Positions 22,905 to 30,201 of a stretch of 39,884 nt of DNA are shown here, piece after piece. The position numbers and the translations under genes were made by a program. Within the stretch, counting starts at the first letter, position 1, and every line of letters starts with the position of its first letter. Below the pieces are notes generated by a model. The model was not told the DNA's origin, made no database searches, and saw only the letters and a program-made list of their open reading frames with translations. This DNA is from a virus, in the IMG/VR virus record IMGVR_UViG_2166559006_000002, positions 1 to 39,884 of that record; one strand, 5' to 3'.

Positions 22905-23548
22905 TCACCCGCCCTCATGTTTTGGACCAAAAACCGTGTTGAGCGGGTTACCTGGAACCGCGATCAGATACGACACCCGCACCGCGAACCAACGCCACGA
23001 CCGGGTGTGCAACAGGTCAGACAAATCCAGTTGATACACATGCTGGAAAGCACCCTCAACGAGGGGCCACTCCTCCAACACGTCCGCCCACGACGGGGCT
23101 ACTTGCCGCTGCTGGACTTCTTCCGGGACGTCGTAGTAGTCCCAGAGGCCCGACTCGGGGTGGTACGTGCCGCGCCCGTAGTCGTCGAGGTTGAACGCCG
23201 CTGAGCGCGGTTCGTTACCGTCTTCACCCACGACTTCACCGCTTTTGGGTCGCCACCGGTCTCCCACATCACCTCAGCTGTGGCACGGTCCCGCTGCCAA
23301 CCCGCTAAAGCCGTCATCGTGGCACGGATGATCGCAGCCGGGGTCACATGGTCGGCGCGCATCTCATCCAACGCAACACCAAGGAGAATGCGAGTGAACT
23401 CCTCATCGGTGATCGTCACATCCGTGTCGGGGTTGAGCGCGTCCGTCAAACGCGCACCCCCGTCGATTGTGACGGGAGGGATCGTATACGGTTTCCCGTT
23501 GATCGGGAGCACCAATGGTTCCGCAACCTCGTTGTAATCCTTGAACAT
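22905..23548 (-). CDS. Tail assembly chaperone, frameshifted long form (GT-type)
   Basis: The long form shares 102 codons with the short chaperone, then slips -1 at CCCAAAA (23249-23243) and continues SGEVVGEDGNEPRSAAFNLD then YGRGTYHPESGLWDYYDVPE to TGA at 22905, for about 214 residues. In the overlap (23099-23243) the -1 frame has the balanced, acidic composition, whereas the zero frame becomes Thr/Ser/Arg-rich, showing which frame is selected. These fusions bind tape measure and major tail protein during tail assembly and are absent from virions. The order major tail, chaperones, tape measure is standard. Confidence 0.85.
23099..23548 (-). CDS. Tail assembly chaperone, short form (G-type)
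   Basis: The product is 149 residues from ATG at 23548, behind AAGGAAAACCC. It opens MFKDYNEVAEPLVLPINGKP, a typical small chaperone N-terminus, with ITDEEFTRILLGVALDEMRA and VTPAAIIRATMTALAGWQRD helices. After the slippery site the zero frame reads TNRAQRRSTSTTTGAARTTP, a low-complexity tail. It works with the frameshifted form to keep tape measure soluble and start tail polymerisation. Confidence 0.85.
   Translation of the reverse strand: MFKDYNEVAEPLVLPINGKPYTIPPVTIDGGARLTDALNPDTDVTITDEEFTRILLGVALDEMRADHVTPAAIIRATMTALAGWQRDRATAEVMWETGGDPKAVKSWVKTVTNRAQRRSTSTTTGAARTTPSRASGTTTTSRKKSSSGK
23243..23249 (-). promoter_or_regulatory. Programmed -1 ribosomal frameshift site
   Basis: On the minus strand the heptamer C_CCA_AAA is in the X_XXY_YYZ phase of the short chaperone. 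A -1 slip joins it to the open downstream frame. The site is ahead of a 145-base overlap of the two frames. Confidence 0.8.
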
Positions 23549-23587
23549 GGGTTTTCCTTCACTGGGAGCGCTGGGGTAAACATGAAC

Positions 23588-23621
23588 GGGCTGTGCCGGA
23601 TCCCAGCACCCGGCACAGCCC
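23588..23621 (-). terminator. Strong hairpin after the major tail gene
   Basis: GGGCTGTGCCGG (23588-23599) and CCGGCACAGCCC (23610-23621) form a perfect 12-bp stem with a ten-base loop, five bases after the major tail stop. The minus strand has no long T-run (GTTCATGTTTACC follows), so it may stabilise the abundant tail mRNA or reduce downstream expression. Confidence 0.65.
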
Positions 23622-23626
23622 AGCTA

Positions 23627-24334
23627 TCAACTCCGGGTGTAACCGAACCCGGCAGACGCACCCGTCGAGTTGGTTACCACAACAGTCGTCGCACCAGTAG
23701 CACCGGTCGGCATCGTTGCAACAATGACCGAATCGGACACAACAGTGAACGGGACAGCAGCAACACCGCCGACCTTCACACCAGTAGACGCAACAGTGGT
23801 CGTAAACGCGGAACCGTAAATAGTGATCTGCGCGGCCGCAGCAGCACCAGAAGGGGTAACCGAAGTGATCGTCGGAACCGGAGGCGTCACATCCACATTC
23901 GAAATCGACGACAGGACACCATCACCAGTCGCCGTGACCTGGATCTCCTCCAAATCCTTGTTCGACGTCTTCGACGGTGCCCATTCGATGATCGCCCGAC
24001 CAGACTGCGCCTCAGACCCATCCGCACGCTTGTACCAACGCAGATACGCGCGGGCCGCATCACCGAACTGACCACGGCATGCACGAAGAATCTCCTGCCC
24101 CGGATCGCTCACCCCCGCAGTCGCTTTCCGGTTCAGTTTGATAACGGTCTTCCAGTCCTGGAAGGTCGGCTCAGACGAACCCCACCCGTCAGTGTCATAG
24201 TCGGACGAATCAACCAAGTTCGGGGTCACAGTGTCGGAGAAATCATTCATCCCCACCAACGGAACCCAATTGATATTGTCCGTGGAAACATCCAGTTTCC
24301 AATCCCGTGCAAGACGGGTGATTGTGTCAGTCAT
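23627..24334 (-). CDS. Major tail protein with C-terminal IPT/TIG-like domain
   Basis: The product is 235 residues. The first 150 residues (ITRLARDWKLDVSTDNINWV then PLVGMNDFSDTVTPNLVDSS and YDTDGWGSSEPTFQDWKTVI) follow the tail-tube protein pattern, as does position before the chaperones. Residues about 153-235 (PTITSVTPSGAAAAAQITIY, VKVGGVAAVPFTVVSDSVIV, TTVVVTNSTGASAG) are an IPT/TIG Ig-like domain, commonly displayed outside the tail tube where it may bind carbohydrate. A strong hairpin follows the gene. Confidence 0.85.
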   Translation of the reverse strand: MTDTITRLARDWKLDVSTDNINWVPLVGMNDFSDTVTPNLVDSSDYDTDGWGSSEPTFQDWKTVIKLNRKATAGVSDPGQEILRACRGQFGDAARAYLRWYKRADGSEAQSGRAIIEWAPSKTSNKDLEEIQVTATGDGVLSSISNVDVTPPVPTITSVTPSGAAAAAQITIYGSAFTTTVASTGVKVGGVAAVPFTVVSDSVIVATMPTGATGATTVVVTNSTGASAGFGYTRS

Positions 24335-24360
24335 TGTGCCTCCTCAGGCGTTCAGGGCGT

Positions 24361-24378
24361 AAAAAAGGCCCGAAGGCC
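24361..24378 (-). terminator. Rho-independent terminator/attenuator
   Basis: On the minus strand GGCC, TTCG loop, GGCC is followed directly by six T. It lies between the tail terminator gene and the major tail gene, so either readthrough or a separate promoter feeds the tail gene. Confidence 0.75.
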
Positions 24379-24403
24379 GGTGGTGTGCTGGGAAACTTTT
24401 TGG

Positions 24404-24844
24404 TTATCCGGGACGGTTCACGGTCGGGTCCGTGTCCACGTTGATGAGGTAATGGTCGGCGCGTTCTTCCCGGTTCGACTCGTCCTCACCCATCGGCACC
24501 GATGAGCGGAACAGGATCTGCGAAGCCATCACCGACCCGAGCTGCTGACCGGCGGCACAGTCAAGAAGCGCCTGCACAGTGTCCGCGAGGTCGTCTACGT
24601 CGTTCCGGTCTCCGGCGACGCCACGGCACGCAACCTGCAAATTGATGACACCTTCCGGGTTCCGCGGGTCCGTGCTCATCGTCCACGCATTCAGCACAAC
24701 AACCCGATCCGGGTTTGCAGGCATGATCTTGAAAAACACGGCAGTGTCAGACGGCCCGTATGTGCCTGTCGGAGCATATTTCGCAACCCCATAATCCCCG
24801 ATCAGGGTTGCAACGCCTTGGAGAACATCACGGATAATAGACAT
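24404..24844 (-). CDS. Tail terminator protein
   Basis: The product is 146 residues (IIRDVLQGVATLIGDYGVAK). It contains VINLQVACRGVAGDRNDVDD then LADTVQALLDCAAGQ, a helix-beta pattern of the small tail terminator/minor-capsid-like proteins (gpU-like), and it lies between the HK97 gp10-like gene and the major tail gene, the expected position. The function is to cap the completed tail tube and join it to the head. Confidence 0.7.
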   Translation of the reverse strand: MSIIRDVLQGVATLIGDYGVAKYAPTGTYGPSDTAVFFKIMPANPDRVVVLNAWTMSTDPRNPEGVINLQVACRGVAGDRNDVDDLADTVQALLDCAAGQQLGSVMASQILFRSSVPMGEDESNREERADHYLINVDTDPTVNRPG

Positions 24845-24855
24845 GTATGCCCCCC

Positions 24856-25221
24856 TTAGAACACGTCGAACAGGTCGCGACGCAAAGACTCCATAGCGGC
24901 CGGTGCACCCAAATGGACCCCGGTTAGGAGGAAGAAAGACTGCCCGTGCGTGTGCAACAGTGGTGCGCCGAATTTTCCGTGCCGGTAATACACGCCGAAC
25001 TCCTGATATCGGGCGTACGGTCCCGGATACAGCAGTTCAGCCGTATGTCCCACAACGGTGACATCGCCAGACCCGGCAAGGTTCCCCGTTTCCACAGGAA
25101 CCAGCGGGGTCACTTCCGCTCTAACAATCTCCATCGCTTTGCCCGCGGCGAGAATAATCGCGCCTTCCATTTCAGCGCGGAGCCTGCCGAATCCGAGGTT
25201 GAACTCCCACTCGATCGACAT
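24856..25221 (-). CDS. HK97 gp10-like neck/tail-completion protein
   Basis: The product is 121 residues. VTPLVPVETGNLAGSGDV followed by ELLYPGPYARYQEFGVYYRH is the hallmark of HK97 gp10-like proteins. They sit at the head-tail junction. ATG at 25221 overlaps the stop of the previous gene (TGATG). Confidence 0.8.
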   Translation of the reverse strand: MSIEWEFNLGFGRLRAEMEGAIILAAGKAMEIVRAEVTPLVPVETGNLAGSGDVTVVGHTAELLYPGPYARYQEFGVYYRHGKFGAPLLHTHGQSFFLLTGVHLGAPAAMESLRRDLFDVF

Positions 25222-25571
25222 CAGGCGAGAGTCACAGCAACATGTTCAGGCAGCGACAGCGTGCCGGCGTCGTACGCGGTCACGCGGGTTACCAGTGCAG
25301 CCCTGGACGGGTCGAGTTCGTCCGTGTCAGCGTCGGAGAGGACCGTCACCCGCGTTCCCGGAGTGAATAGGGGCGCGTTCTCCAAGTACGTGTACAGGAT
25401 CGATTCGGAGATCACCTGCTCGCCATCCTTGTTCCGCACGAGCCGTCTGGCGTCGTCAGAGAAGCATGGGACGGTGACCGCTGCGGCGTACACGTTCCCT
25501 GACGCCCCAGCGCCTAGGAACGTTTCCACAACGAATGTATGAATGGTGAAGAAATCATCGAAAATGTTCAT
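25221..25571 (-). CDS. Head-to-tail stopper-like protein
   Basis: The product is 116 residues starting MNIFDDFFTIHTFVVETFLG. It is beta-rich (NVYAAAVTVPCFSDDARRLV, FTPGTRVTVLSDADTDELDP), as head-tail stoppers are, and lies between the connector adaptor and gp10-like genes. ATG at 25571 overlaps the upstream stop (ATGA). Confidence 0.65.
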   Translation of the reverse strand: MNIFDDFFTIHTFVVETFLGAGASGNVYAAAVTVPCFSDDARRLVRNKDGEQVISESILYTYLENAPLFTPGTRVTVLSDADTDELDPSRAALVTRVTAYDAGTLSLPEHVAVTLA

Positions 25572-26020
25572 CCGAACGTCCAAGGGTTCGGGATCAGCAA
25601 GTTTTGTAGTTCGAGGATGCGTTCCGCTTCCGGAACAAGCCTGGTCAACGCGTCAGCTCGTGCAGCAGCAGACAACGCCGCATCAGCGAACTGCACCGAC
25701 GCCGACCCGATCTTCTTCGATGTCGCAACAGACGGTGTGATCACACCACCCGTCAACGGGTCAAACCCGATAGCCGCCCACGCCGCCGCCTGCACAACAG
25801 TCGCCAAATTCAGTGCACCACTGATCTGCGCATCCGTCGCCAACCCGGTCGTCACATCAACGTCGTAATATGCTTGCCTGGTTTCCCGCAGCACCAAAGT
25901 GGTTGCCGACCGCAGAAGAGCGGTGGCGTTGGCCGGTGCCGCGCCCCCCGTGTATGTGGTCAAATCGGTTACCGTCGCGAACGACTCAGGGGTAACAAAG
26001 TCGCCATAATATGCTGGCAT
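25568..26020 (-). CDS. Head-tail connector (adaptor) protein
   Basis: The product is 150 residues. SFATVTDLTTYTGGAAPANA then TALLRSATTLVLRETRQAYY and ALNLATVVQAAAWAAIGFDP has the helical, gp6-like adaptor pattern, with the usual place after capsid genes. It would form the ring below the portal. Confidence 0.7.
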   Translation of the reverse strand: MPAYYGDFVTPESFATVTDLTTYTGGAAPANATALLRSATTLVLRETRQAYYDVDVTTGLATDAQISGALNLATVVQAAAWAAIGFDPLTGGVITPSVATSKKIGSASVQFADAALSAAARADALTRLVPEAERILELQNLLIPNPWTFG

Positions 26021-26028
26021 GATGCCCC

Positions 26029-26316
26029 CTACTGGACGCCGTAACGCTCGATCAGATCCTGTTTCGTCAACGCTTCAGCGTCATCCGGGGTTATCGGTAC
26101 CGTCTTCTGGGAGACGTGAACAGCCCAACCCACCCACTCCGTTTTTGATGCGTACGGGGCAGGTTTGGTCCGTCCAGTTTCCTTGTAAGGGGTACCGTCC
26201 GCGTTCACACGCTTCAGGTACCCCTTAGCAAGACGGTCCGCAATCGGTTCGGACAGGGGCAAATCCATTTGAAAAATGGAGCCACCCTCACCGAGAATGT
26301 GGACCGTTTTAGCCAT
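26029..26316 (-). CDS. Small head-region protein, unknown function
   Basis: The product is 95 residues (MAKTVHILGEGGSIFQMDLP). Its middle segment, LAKGYLKRVNADGTPYKETG, and the C-terminal LTKQDLIERYGVQ, which resembles a small SAP/HeH-like helix pair, are the only recognisable elements. ATG at 26316 overlaps the stop of the decoration-like gene. Confidence 0.6.
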   Translation of the reverse strand: MAKTVHILGEGGSIFQMDLPLSEPIADRLAKGYLKRVNADGTPYKETGRTKPAPYASKTEWVGWAVHVSQKTVPITPDDAEALTKQDLIERYGVQ

Positions 26317-26690
26317 CAGACGCGCCGACCATCCGACGTGAACGCCGTAACGGTCAGGACCGCGGACGTTTCGATGAGCAGGGAGCCGTCAGGCTGCTGC
26401 ACACGCGACGTGTCGAACGGGCCGATCCACTGTGTTGCCGCGTTCGCAACAGTCACCACGACCGGGCCGACACCCGAACTGATCGCGGACGGCTGCGAAC
26501 CGGCCAGGATGGTGATGGTTGCGGATGCGCCCGAAGCGTTCGAAGCGCGAAGGAACACTTCATGCTGCGGACGTGCGGACGCGGCGATGATGAAACCGTT
26601 ACCGGCACCCGCCACGGAGGCTGTACCGGCAGGATCAGCGATCCCACCGTTCGCCGTAAGAGCGTTAGGGACAAGAGCTACACGAGCCAT
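26316..26690 (-). CDS. Putative capsid decoration/head protein
   Basis: The product is 124 residues, almost all beta-prone and small residues: VALVPNALTANGGIADPAGT, then HEVFLRASNASGASATITIL and SSGVGPVVVTVANAATQWIG. Located directly after the major capsid gene with a short gap, it resembles head decoration or head fibre base proteins. No direct motif, so moderate confidence. Confidence 0.55.
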   Translation of the reverse strand: MARVALVPNALTANGGIADPAGTASVAGAGNGFIIAASARPQHEVFLRASNASGASATITILAGSQPSAISSGVGPVVVTVANAATQWIGPFDTSRVQQPDGSLLIETSAVLTVTAFTSDGRRV

Positions 26691-26707
26691 GATTTAGCCT
26701 TCCTTTC

Positions 26708-27559
26708 CTAGGAGACGGTCACGAGGGCAGTAGCCCACGAATCGGGGCGGACGAGCTTGCCGCCGAACAGGGTCAAACCCTTCACAGCGTCCTCGAACGA
26801 GGACTGCGGCCGGTACGCCTCAACCTTGCTGATCTGCTCAGCGAACGTGTAAGCCGCAGTCGTGCCAGCGATGATCGCATACTGGCTGCCAGCCGGGTTC
26901 GGGGCCACATTCGACACCACAACATTGAACCCGTACGCGGAACCGATCACACCACTGTTCAGAGCCGACTGGACGTTACCTGCCGCGTTCGACACAAAAC
27001 GTGCGTCAGACAGCAAGCACAGGTTGTAGAAATCGGGTGTGACAACAACGGTGCGCCCCTGCGAGGGAACGTTGGCCTTGTCCAGCGCGTTCTTCAACGG
27101 GCGGATCACCTTGTCGATCGCATCAGTCGGAGTCGTGGACGAGTTGATGGCTACCGCGCCCAGAGCGTTCGCGGCCTGCACCCCGGTGTACGCCGACGCA
27201 ATGTACCCGTCGATGACGGATGCCAAAGCAAACGCCGCCTCGTCCATGGCCTGCGGGATCACGTTCCCGCGAGCCTGACGCTGATCCACGTCGTCAACAC
27301 CGAACGCGAAATACTTCGCCTGATCCACTACAAGGGTTCGCTGCGAATCAGTGACCTGCTCCGGGGTGATGACGGTCGAGTTCGGGACGTACGTGTTGAC
27401 CGTCGGTCGACCAATCGACGTGATACGGACGGTATCGCCGGCCTGGTTGATCTCGCCCTCATAGTCACGGTTCACAAATGCGCCGTACTGGAGCTTCGGG
27501 CGCAACGCAACCAGAAGGTTGGCGCTCCAAATCTCCGGCCGGAAATTAGCAATACTCAT
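26708..27559 (-). CDS. Major capsid protein
   Basis: The product is 283 residues. SIANFRPEIWSANLLVALRP then YGAFVNRDYEGEINQAGDTV and RITSIGRPTVNTY match a large group of HK97-fold coat proteins of actinophages (P22 coat-like), as does FAFGVDDVDQRQARGNV and the FEDAVKGLTLFGGKLVRPDS end. AGGAGA precedes the ATG. The scaffold gene lies just upstream, so there is no N-terminal delta domain. Confidence 0.9.
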   Translation of the reverse strand: MSIANFRPEIWSANLLVALRPKLQYGAFVNRDYEGEINQAGDTVRITSIGRPTVNTYVPNSTVITPEQVTDSQRTLVVDQAKYFAFGVDDVDQRQARGNVIPQAMDEAAFALASVIDGYIASAYTGVQAANALGAVAINSSTTPTDAIDKVIRPLKNALDKANVPSQGRTVVVTPDFYNLCLLSDARFVSNAAGNVQSALNSGVIGSAYGFNVVVSNVAPNPAGSQYAIIAGTTAAYTFAEQISKVEAYRPQSSFEDAVKGLTLFGGKLVRPDSWATALVTVS

Positions 27560-27579
27560 TTTCTCCTACTTTCAGGTGG

Positions 27580-28166
27580 TTAGCCGCCGAGCAGATGCCG
27601 CAGAAGCCCCTTGTTTTGGGCTTCCACGATCTGTTCAGGGGACATTCGCGCGAGCTGCGCTTCGGTGATTTGGCCTTGCTCCCCGGACCCGCCGAGTTCT
27701 GTGCCGCTCGCTGCCGCCGCCTGGACCGCTTTGAGATTTGGGTTAGCTGCAAGAGCAGCCGTGATCGCCGCATTGACTGCGGCACCATCGGACGGATCCA
27801 GTCCGGCGATGGAAGCTAGGAAAGAATTGGAGTCGAGGAGGCGTGTCGGGTCGGCACCGGTTGTCGCAGCAGCTTTGAAGATGGCGAGTTCACGTTTCGC
27901 CGCCTGCGCCTCGGACGCGGACTGTTTCGCAACCTCTACCGGGTCGGGGTCATCCGTTTTGATGCCCGCAGCTTTGAGGATCGCGTTGACACGTTCCGTT
28001 TCCGCGTTCTTCGCGACCCTGTTCGCGGCCGCTTCCCGACGCACCTTCTCCAACTCGCTTTGGAGTGCTTCGACACTGAGTGTCGGGGCGGCAGGCTCAA
28101 CCGGGGCGGGGGGGTAGGAACGGGCGCAGAAACGGGTGCAACAGGTTCGGGGGTTACATCAGACAT
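27580..28166 (-). CDS. Scaffolding protein, frame change at a C7 run
   Basis: ATG at 28166, behind GGAGG, gives MSDVTPEPVAPVSAPVPTPP. The continuation is open only in the -1 frame: APVEPAAPTLSVEALQSELE, then KVRREAAANRVAKNAETERV, to the stop at 27580 (LLRHLLGG). The two frames meet at seven C (28114-28108), where a -1 slip on C_CCC_CCG or one missing C gives a 195-residue scaffold of normal type: Pro/Ala-rich head, coiled coil, and a short capsid-binding C-terminal helix. The position before the capsid gene supports the role. Without the shift the only start is TTG at 28053 with no ribosome-binding site. Confidence 0.7.
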
Positions 28167-28228
28167 GGTGATTGGGCCTCCTGGGCTCATATCGGTTTCA
28201 CCCGCACCTGGCGGGACTTTTGGGCATG

Positions 28229-28253
28229 AAAAAAGGCGCCCCACCGGGACGCC
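28229..28253 (-). terminator. Rho-independent terminator between head protein and scaffold genes
   Basis: On the minus strand GGCGTCCC, loop GGT, GGGGCGCC is followed by six T. It lies 17 bases after the MuF-like gene stop. Confidence 0.85.
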
Positions 28254-28270
28254 TTCCTTTACAAAAATGG

Positions 28271-30193
28271 TTAAGGTTTATTGCCAAGATTCAACTGTTC
28301 GCGGCGACTGTTACGCACACGACCCGTAGCATCAATGAACTGCCGCATCCGCGCCTGCGCCGCCCTCACAGACTGTTGCGCCGCACGCTTCGACTCCGGG
28401 TCAGGTGCCCCTGCGAGTTCACGTTTCGCCGCACGAATCTGACGTTCGATAGCGCGTTGACGCTGCGATTCGTCATACTTGGCTTGATCGTCCGCGTTCC
28501 ACACGTGCGGGGCGGGCAGCACGGTCACACCAGGGATGAAGCCCACCAAAACGTGGCGGCAGTTATGGTGAAATAGCCCTGCCGCGGTCGCATCCGCAAT
28601 CGTCGCCGCAGCAACACCATCCGGGACACCATCCGTCAACACGGCACCCTCCCACGGGGCGCAATTATGTGAGATAATTCCGTTAGAGGAATACCAATTT
28701 TGACGAGTCTGGATGTCCCAAACATGCCCCGAAAACTGACTGATCTCCAAGCTGACGATCTCGTCCGCCGCTACCTTGCTGGTGAAACCCAACGCGAGGT
28801 CGGTGCCGCCTTCGGCATCAGCAACGTAAGTGCGAGCGACTACATCCGTAGGGCCGGTGTCACTGCTCGCCCCCGTTGGCACGGTCTCAAGGCTGGACTC
28901 GATGCGGTGGACCCTCAAGTCCTTTCCGAATTGCACTCCGCCAATGCTCGCGCTCAATGGGCTGCTCGCACTCCCGAGGAGCGGCAGGCTATGGTCCGCG
29001 CGGCCCACGATGCTAGCCGTGGCGTCCCTCGCTCCGTCGAGACTAAGCGCAAGACCTCGCTCATTAAGGCAGGAAAGGCACTCTCCGACTCGCGGTATGA
29101 GGAGCAAGTCGCCGAATGGCTCCGCGAACGCCAGATCGCTTTCACTCAGCAACACTCGGTTGGGATCTACAACCTCGACTTCGCGGTAGACGATATTGAC
29201 GTCGAGTTCACCACTGGTTGGGCGCGCAAGAAGCAATGGCAGCCCCGGCTTGACGACATCTTCGATGCGGGTTGGCACCTGTACGTGATCTGGCATCGTG
29301 AGACTCGCCAGCAACTCTTGCCCGCCGTCGTGGATGACCTTGTCGCCTGGCGCGAGATCCTTCATTCGACGCCAACCGTTGGGTGTCAATACCGAATGGT
29401 CGGGCGTCGCGGTCAACTCATTGCCGAGGGCAGTGCGAATGGTGACGAGGTTGCCCGTGTATTCCGTACGTACAGCGCCTACGGGAGCCGGACCAGAAAC
29501 GACGGTCCCTGAGACGACGCACAACGGGCACGGGTGCCCATCATCCGTGACCGTGAAATAGTGGATCCCCAATGACAGCATCCGGTCCAAATGGGACACG
29601 TTGTAAGCCCGTTGCACCGCCGTCCTAACCGCCATCTCCACGTATGCGGACAACTCCCACTTACGGCCACGCGAATCCGTGAAACCGTCAACACCGCGCC
29701 GGGTCAAATCCCGGTACGCATGCGCTTGCGCGCGAGCTGGTGTCGACCCGAGCACCTGCTCCTGCGCCGCATCCGAAATTACAGCCTGGTAAGCGTCATC
29801 AGCGAACCGGAGAATCGGATAATTCAACTGGTTCAGTTTCCCGGCCAAGTCTTCACGGATCGCCCGCGCCGACCGTTCCGCATGCGACTCCCACGAATCC
29901 CCGAACAGTGAACCGCCGTCAGCGGGTGTCCCCGACCCACCCGCAGCGGCCCCAGACGCGGCAGCCTGCATCACAGCATGCTCCACCAGTGCAGGCACAC
30001 GGGCATCCAACTGTCCCGCCGTCCGACGTGCAGCTTTACGCATCCCAAACAACAACAGGCCGCCTGTCCCGTACCGGGCAATCAACGCCGCGAACCCGCC
30101 CAACAACGACAGTTGCGCTACCGCGAACAACCCGACAAGGGCCGCAGACACGGCAGCAACAACCGTCGCATGATCAGGTTGAGGGTCAGACAT
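28271..30193 (-). CDS. MuF-like minor head protein interrupted by an intein
   Basis: The precursor is 640 residues. The exteins (1-224 and 511-640) join to HPCPL plus CAPWEGAVLTDG, the conserved CxxC-PWEG of SPP1 gp7/Mu F head proteins, giving 354 residues after splicing. The N-terminus has hydrophobic stretches (VVAAVSAALVGLFAVAQLSL) and the region FTDSRGRKWELSAYVEMAVR is typical of the actinophage family. It acts with portal and capsid in head assembly or DNA ejection. The intein begins at Cys225 and ends with His-Asn510. The gene follows portal, as expected. Confidence 0.88.
   Translation of the reverse strand: MSDPQPDHATVVAAVSAALVGLFAVAQLSLLGGFAALIARYGTGGLLLFGMRKAARRTAGQLDARVPALVEHAVMQAAASGAAAGGSGTPADGGSLFGDSWESHAERSARAIREDLAGKLNQLNYPILRFADDAYQAVISDAAQEQVLGSTPARAQAHAYRDLTRRGVDGFTDSRGRKWELSAYVEMAVRTAVQRAYNVSHLDRMLSLGIHYFTVTDDGHPCPLCVVSGTVVSGPAPVGAVRTEYTGNLVTIRTALGNELTATPDHSVLTPNGWRRMKDLAPGDKVIHDGGQELLASLTMPDHVQVPTRIEDVVKPGLPLLLARPTSGELDVNIVYREVEVVDPNRVLLSESDLAFAEPFGDLLLIPRVGECLSCLNERGLALSLDGARDATASIVGRADHSLPLLGSASSPLSASIGGVQFGKDLRVHRIESSLETVPTGASSDTGPTDVVARTYVADAEGGTDLALGFTSKVAADEIVSLEISQFSGHVWDIQTRQNWYSSNGIISHNCAPWEGAVLTDGVPDGVAAATIADATAAGLFHHNCRHVLVGFIPGVTVLPAPHVWNADDQAKYDESQRQRAIERQIRAAKRELAGAPDPESKRAAQQSVRAAQARMRQFIDATGRVRNSRREQLNLGNKP
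28664..29521 (-). other. Intein (286 residues) in the MuF-like protein
   Basis: Block A starts CVVSGTVVSGP; block B is ELTATPDHSVLT, with the TxxH motif (T39, H42); APGDKVI follows; block F is HVWDIQTRQNWYSSNGII and block G is SHN before C+1. All splice residues (Cys1, His-Asn, Cys+1) are present, so it should be active. No LAGLIDADG or HNH nuclease is visible in the sense frame between residues 75 and 245, so in that frame it reads as a mini-intein with an unassigned insert. The insertion splits an invariant Cys of the host protein, a typical intein site. Confidence 0.9.
28700..29512 (+). CDS. Putative homing endonuclease encoded antisense within the intein
   Basis: The product is 270 residues from TTG at 28700, with AGAGGA nine bases upstream; ATG at 28724 is an alternative. 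Residues 13-52 (LTDLQADDLVRRYLAGETQR then EVGAAFGISNVSASDYIRRA) are an HTH. Residues about 128-215 (SDSRYEEQVAEWLRERQIAF, VGIYNLDFAVDDIDVEFTTG, LDDIFDAGWHLYVIWH) match the Vsr/DUF559-like PD-(D/E)xK fold, with Glu134, Asp160 and Glu169 as candidate metal ligands. It lies wholly inside the intein on the other strand, in codon register with it. Normal composition and two consecutive domains argue against a chance shadow, but the last ~60 residues, opposite the splicing domain, may be unselected. Confidence 0.65.
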   Translation: MTSLDVPNMPRKLTDLQADDLVRRYLAGETQREVGAAFGISNVSASDYIRRAGVTARPRWHGLKAGLDAVDPQVLSELHSANARAQWAARTPEERQAMVRAAHDASRGVPRSVETKRKTSLIKAGKALSDSRYEEQVAEWLRERQIAFTQQHSVGIYNLDFAVDDIDVEFTTGWARKKQWQPRLDDIFDAGWHLYVIWHRETRQQLLPAVVDDLVAWREILHSTPTVGCQYRMVGRRGQLIAEGSANGDEVARVFRTYSAYGSRTRNDGP

Positions 30194-30201
30194 TCGACCT
30201 C

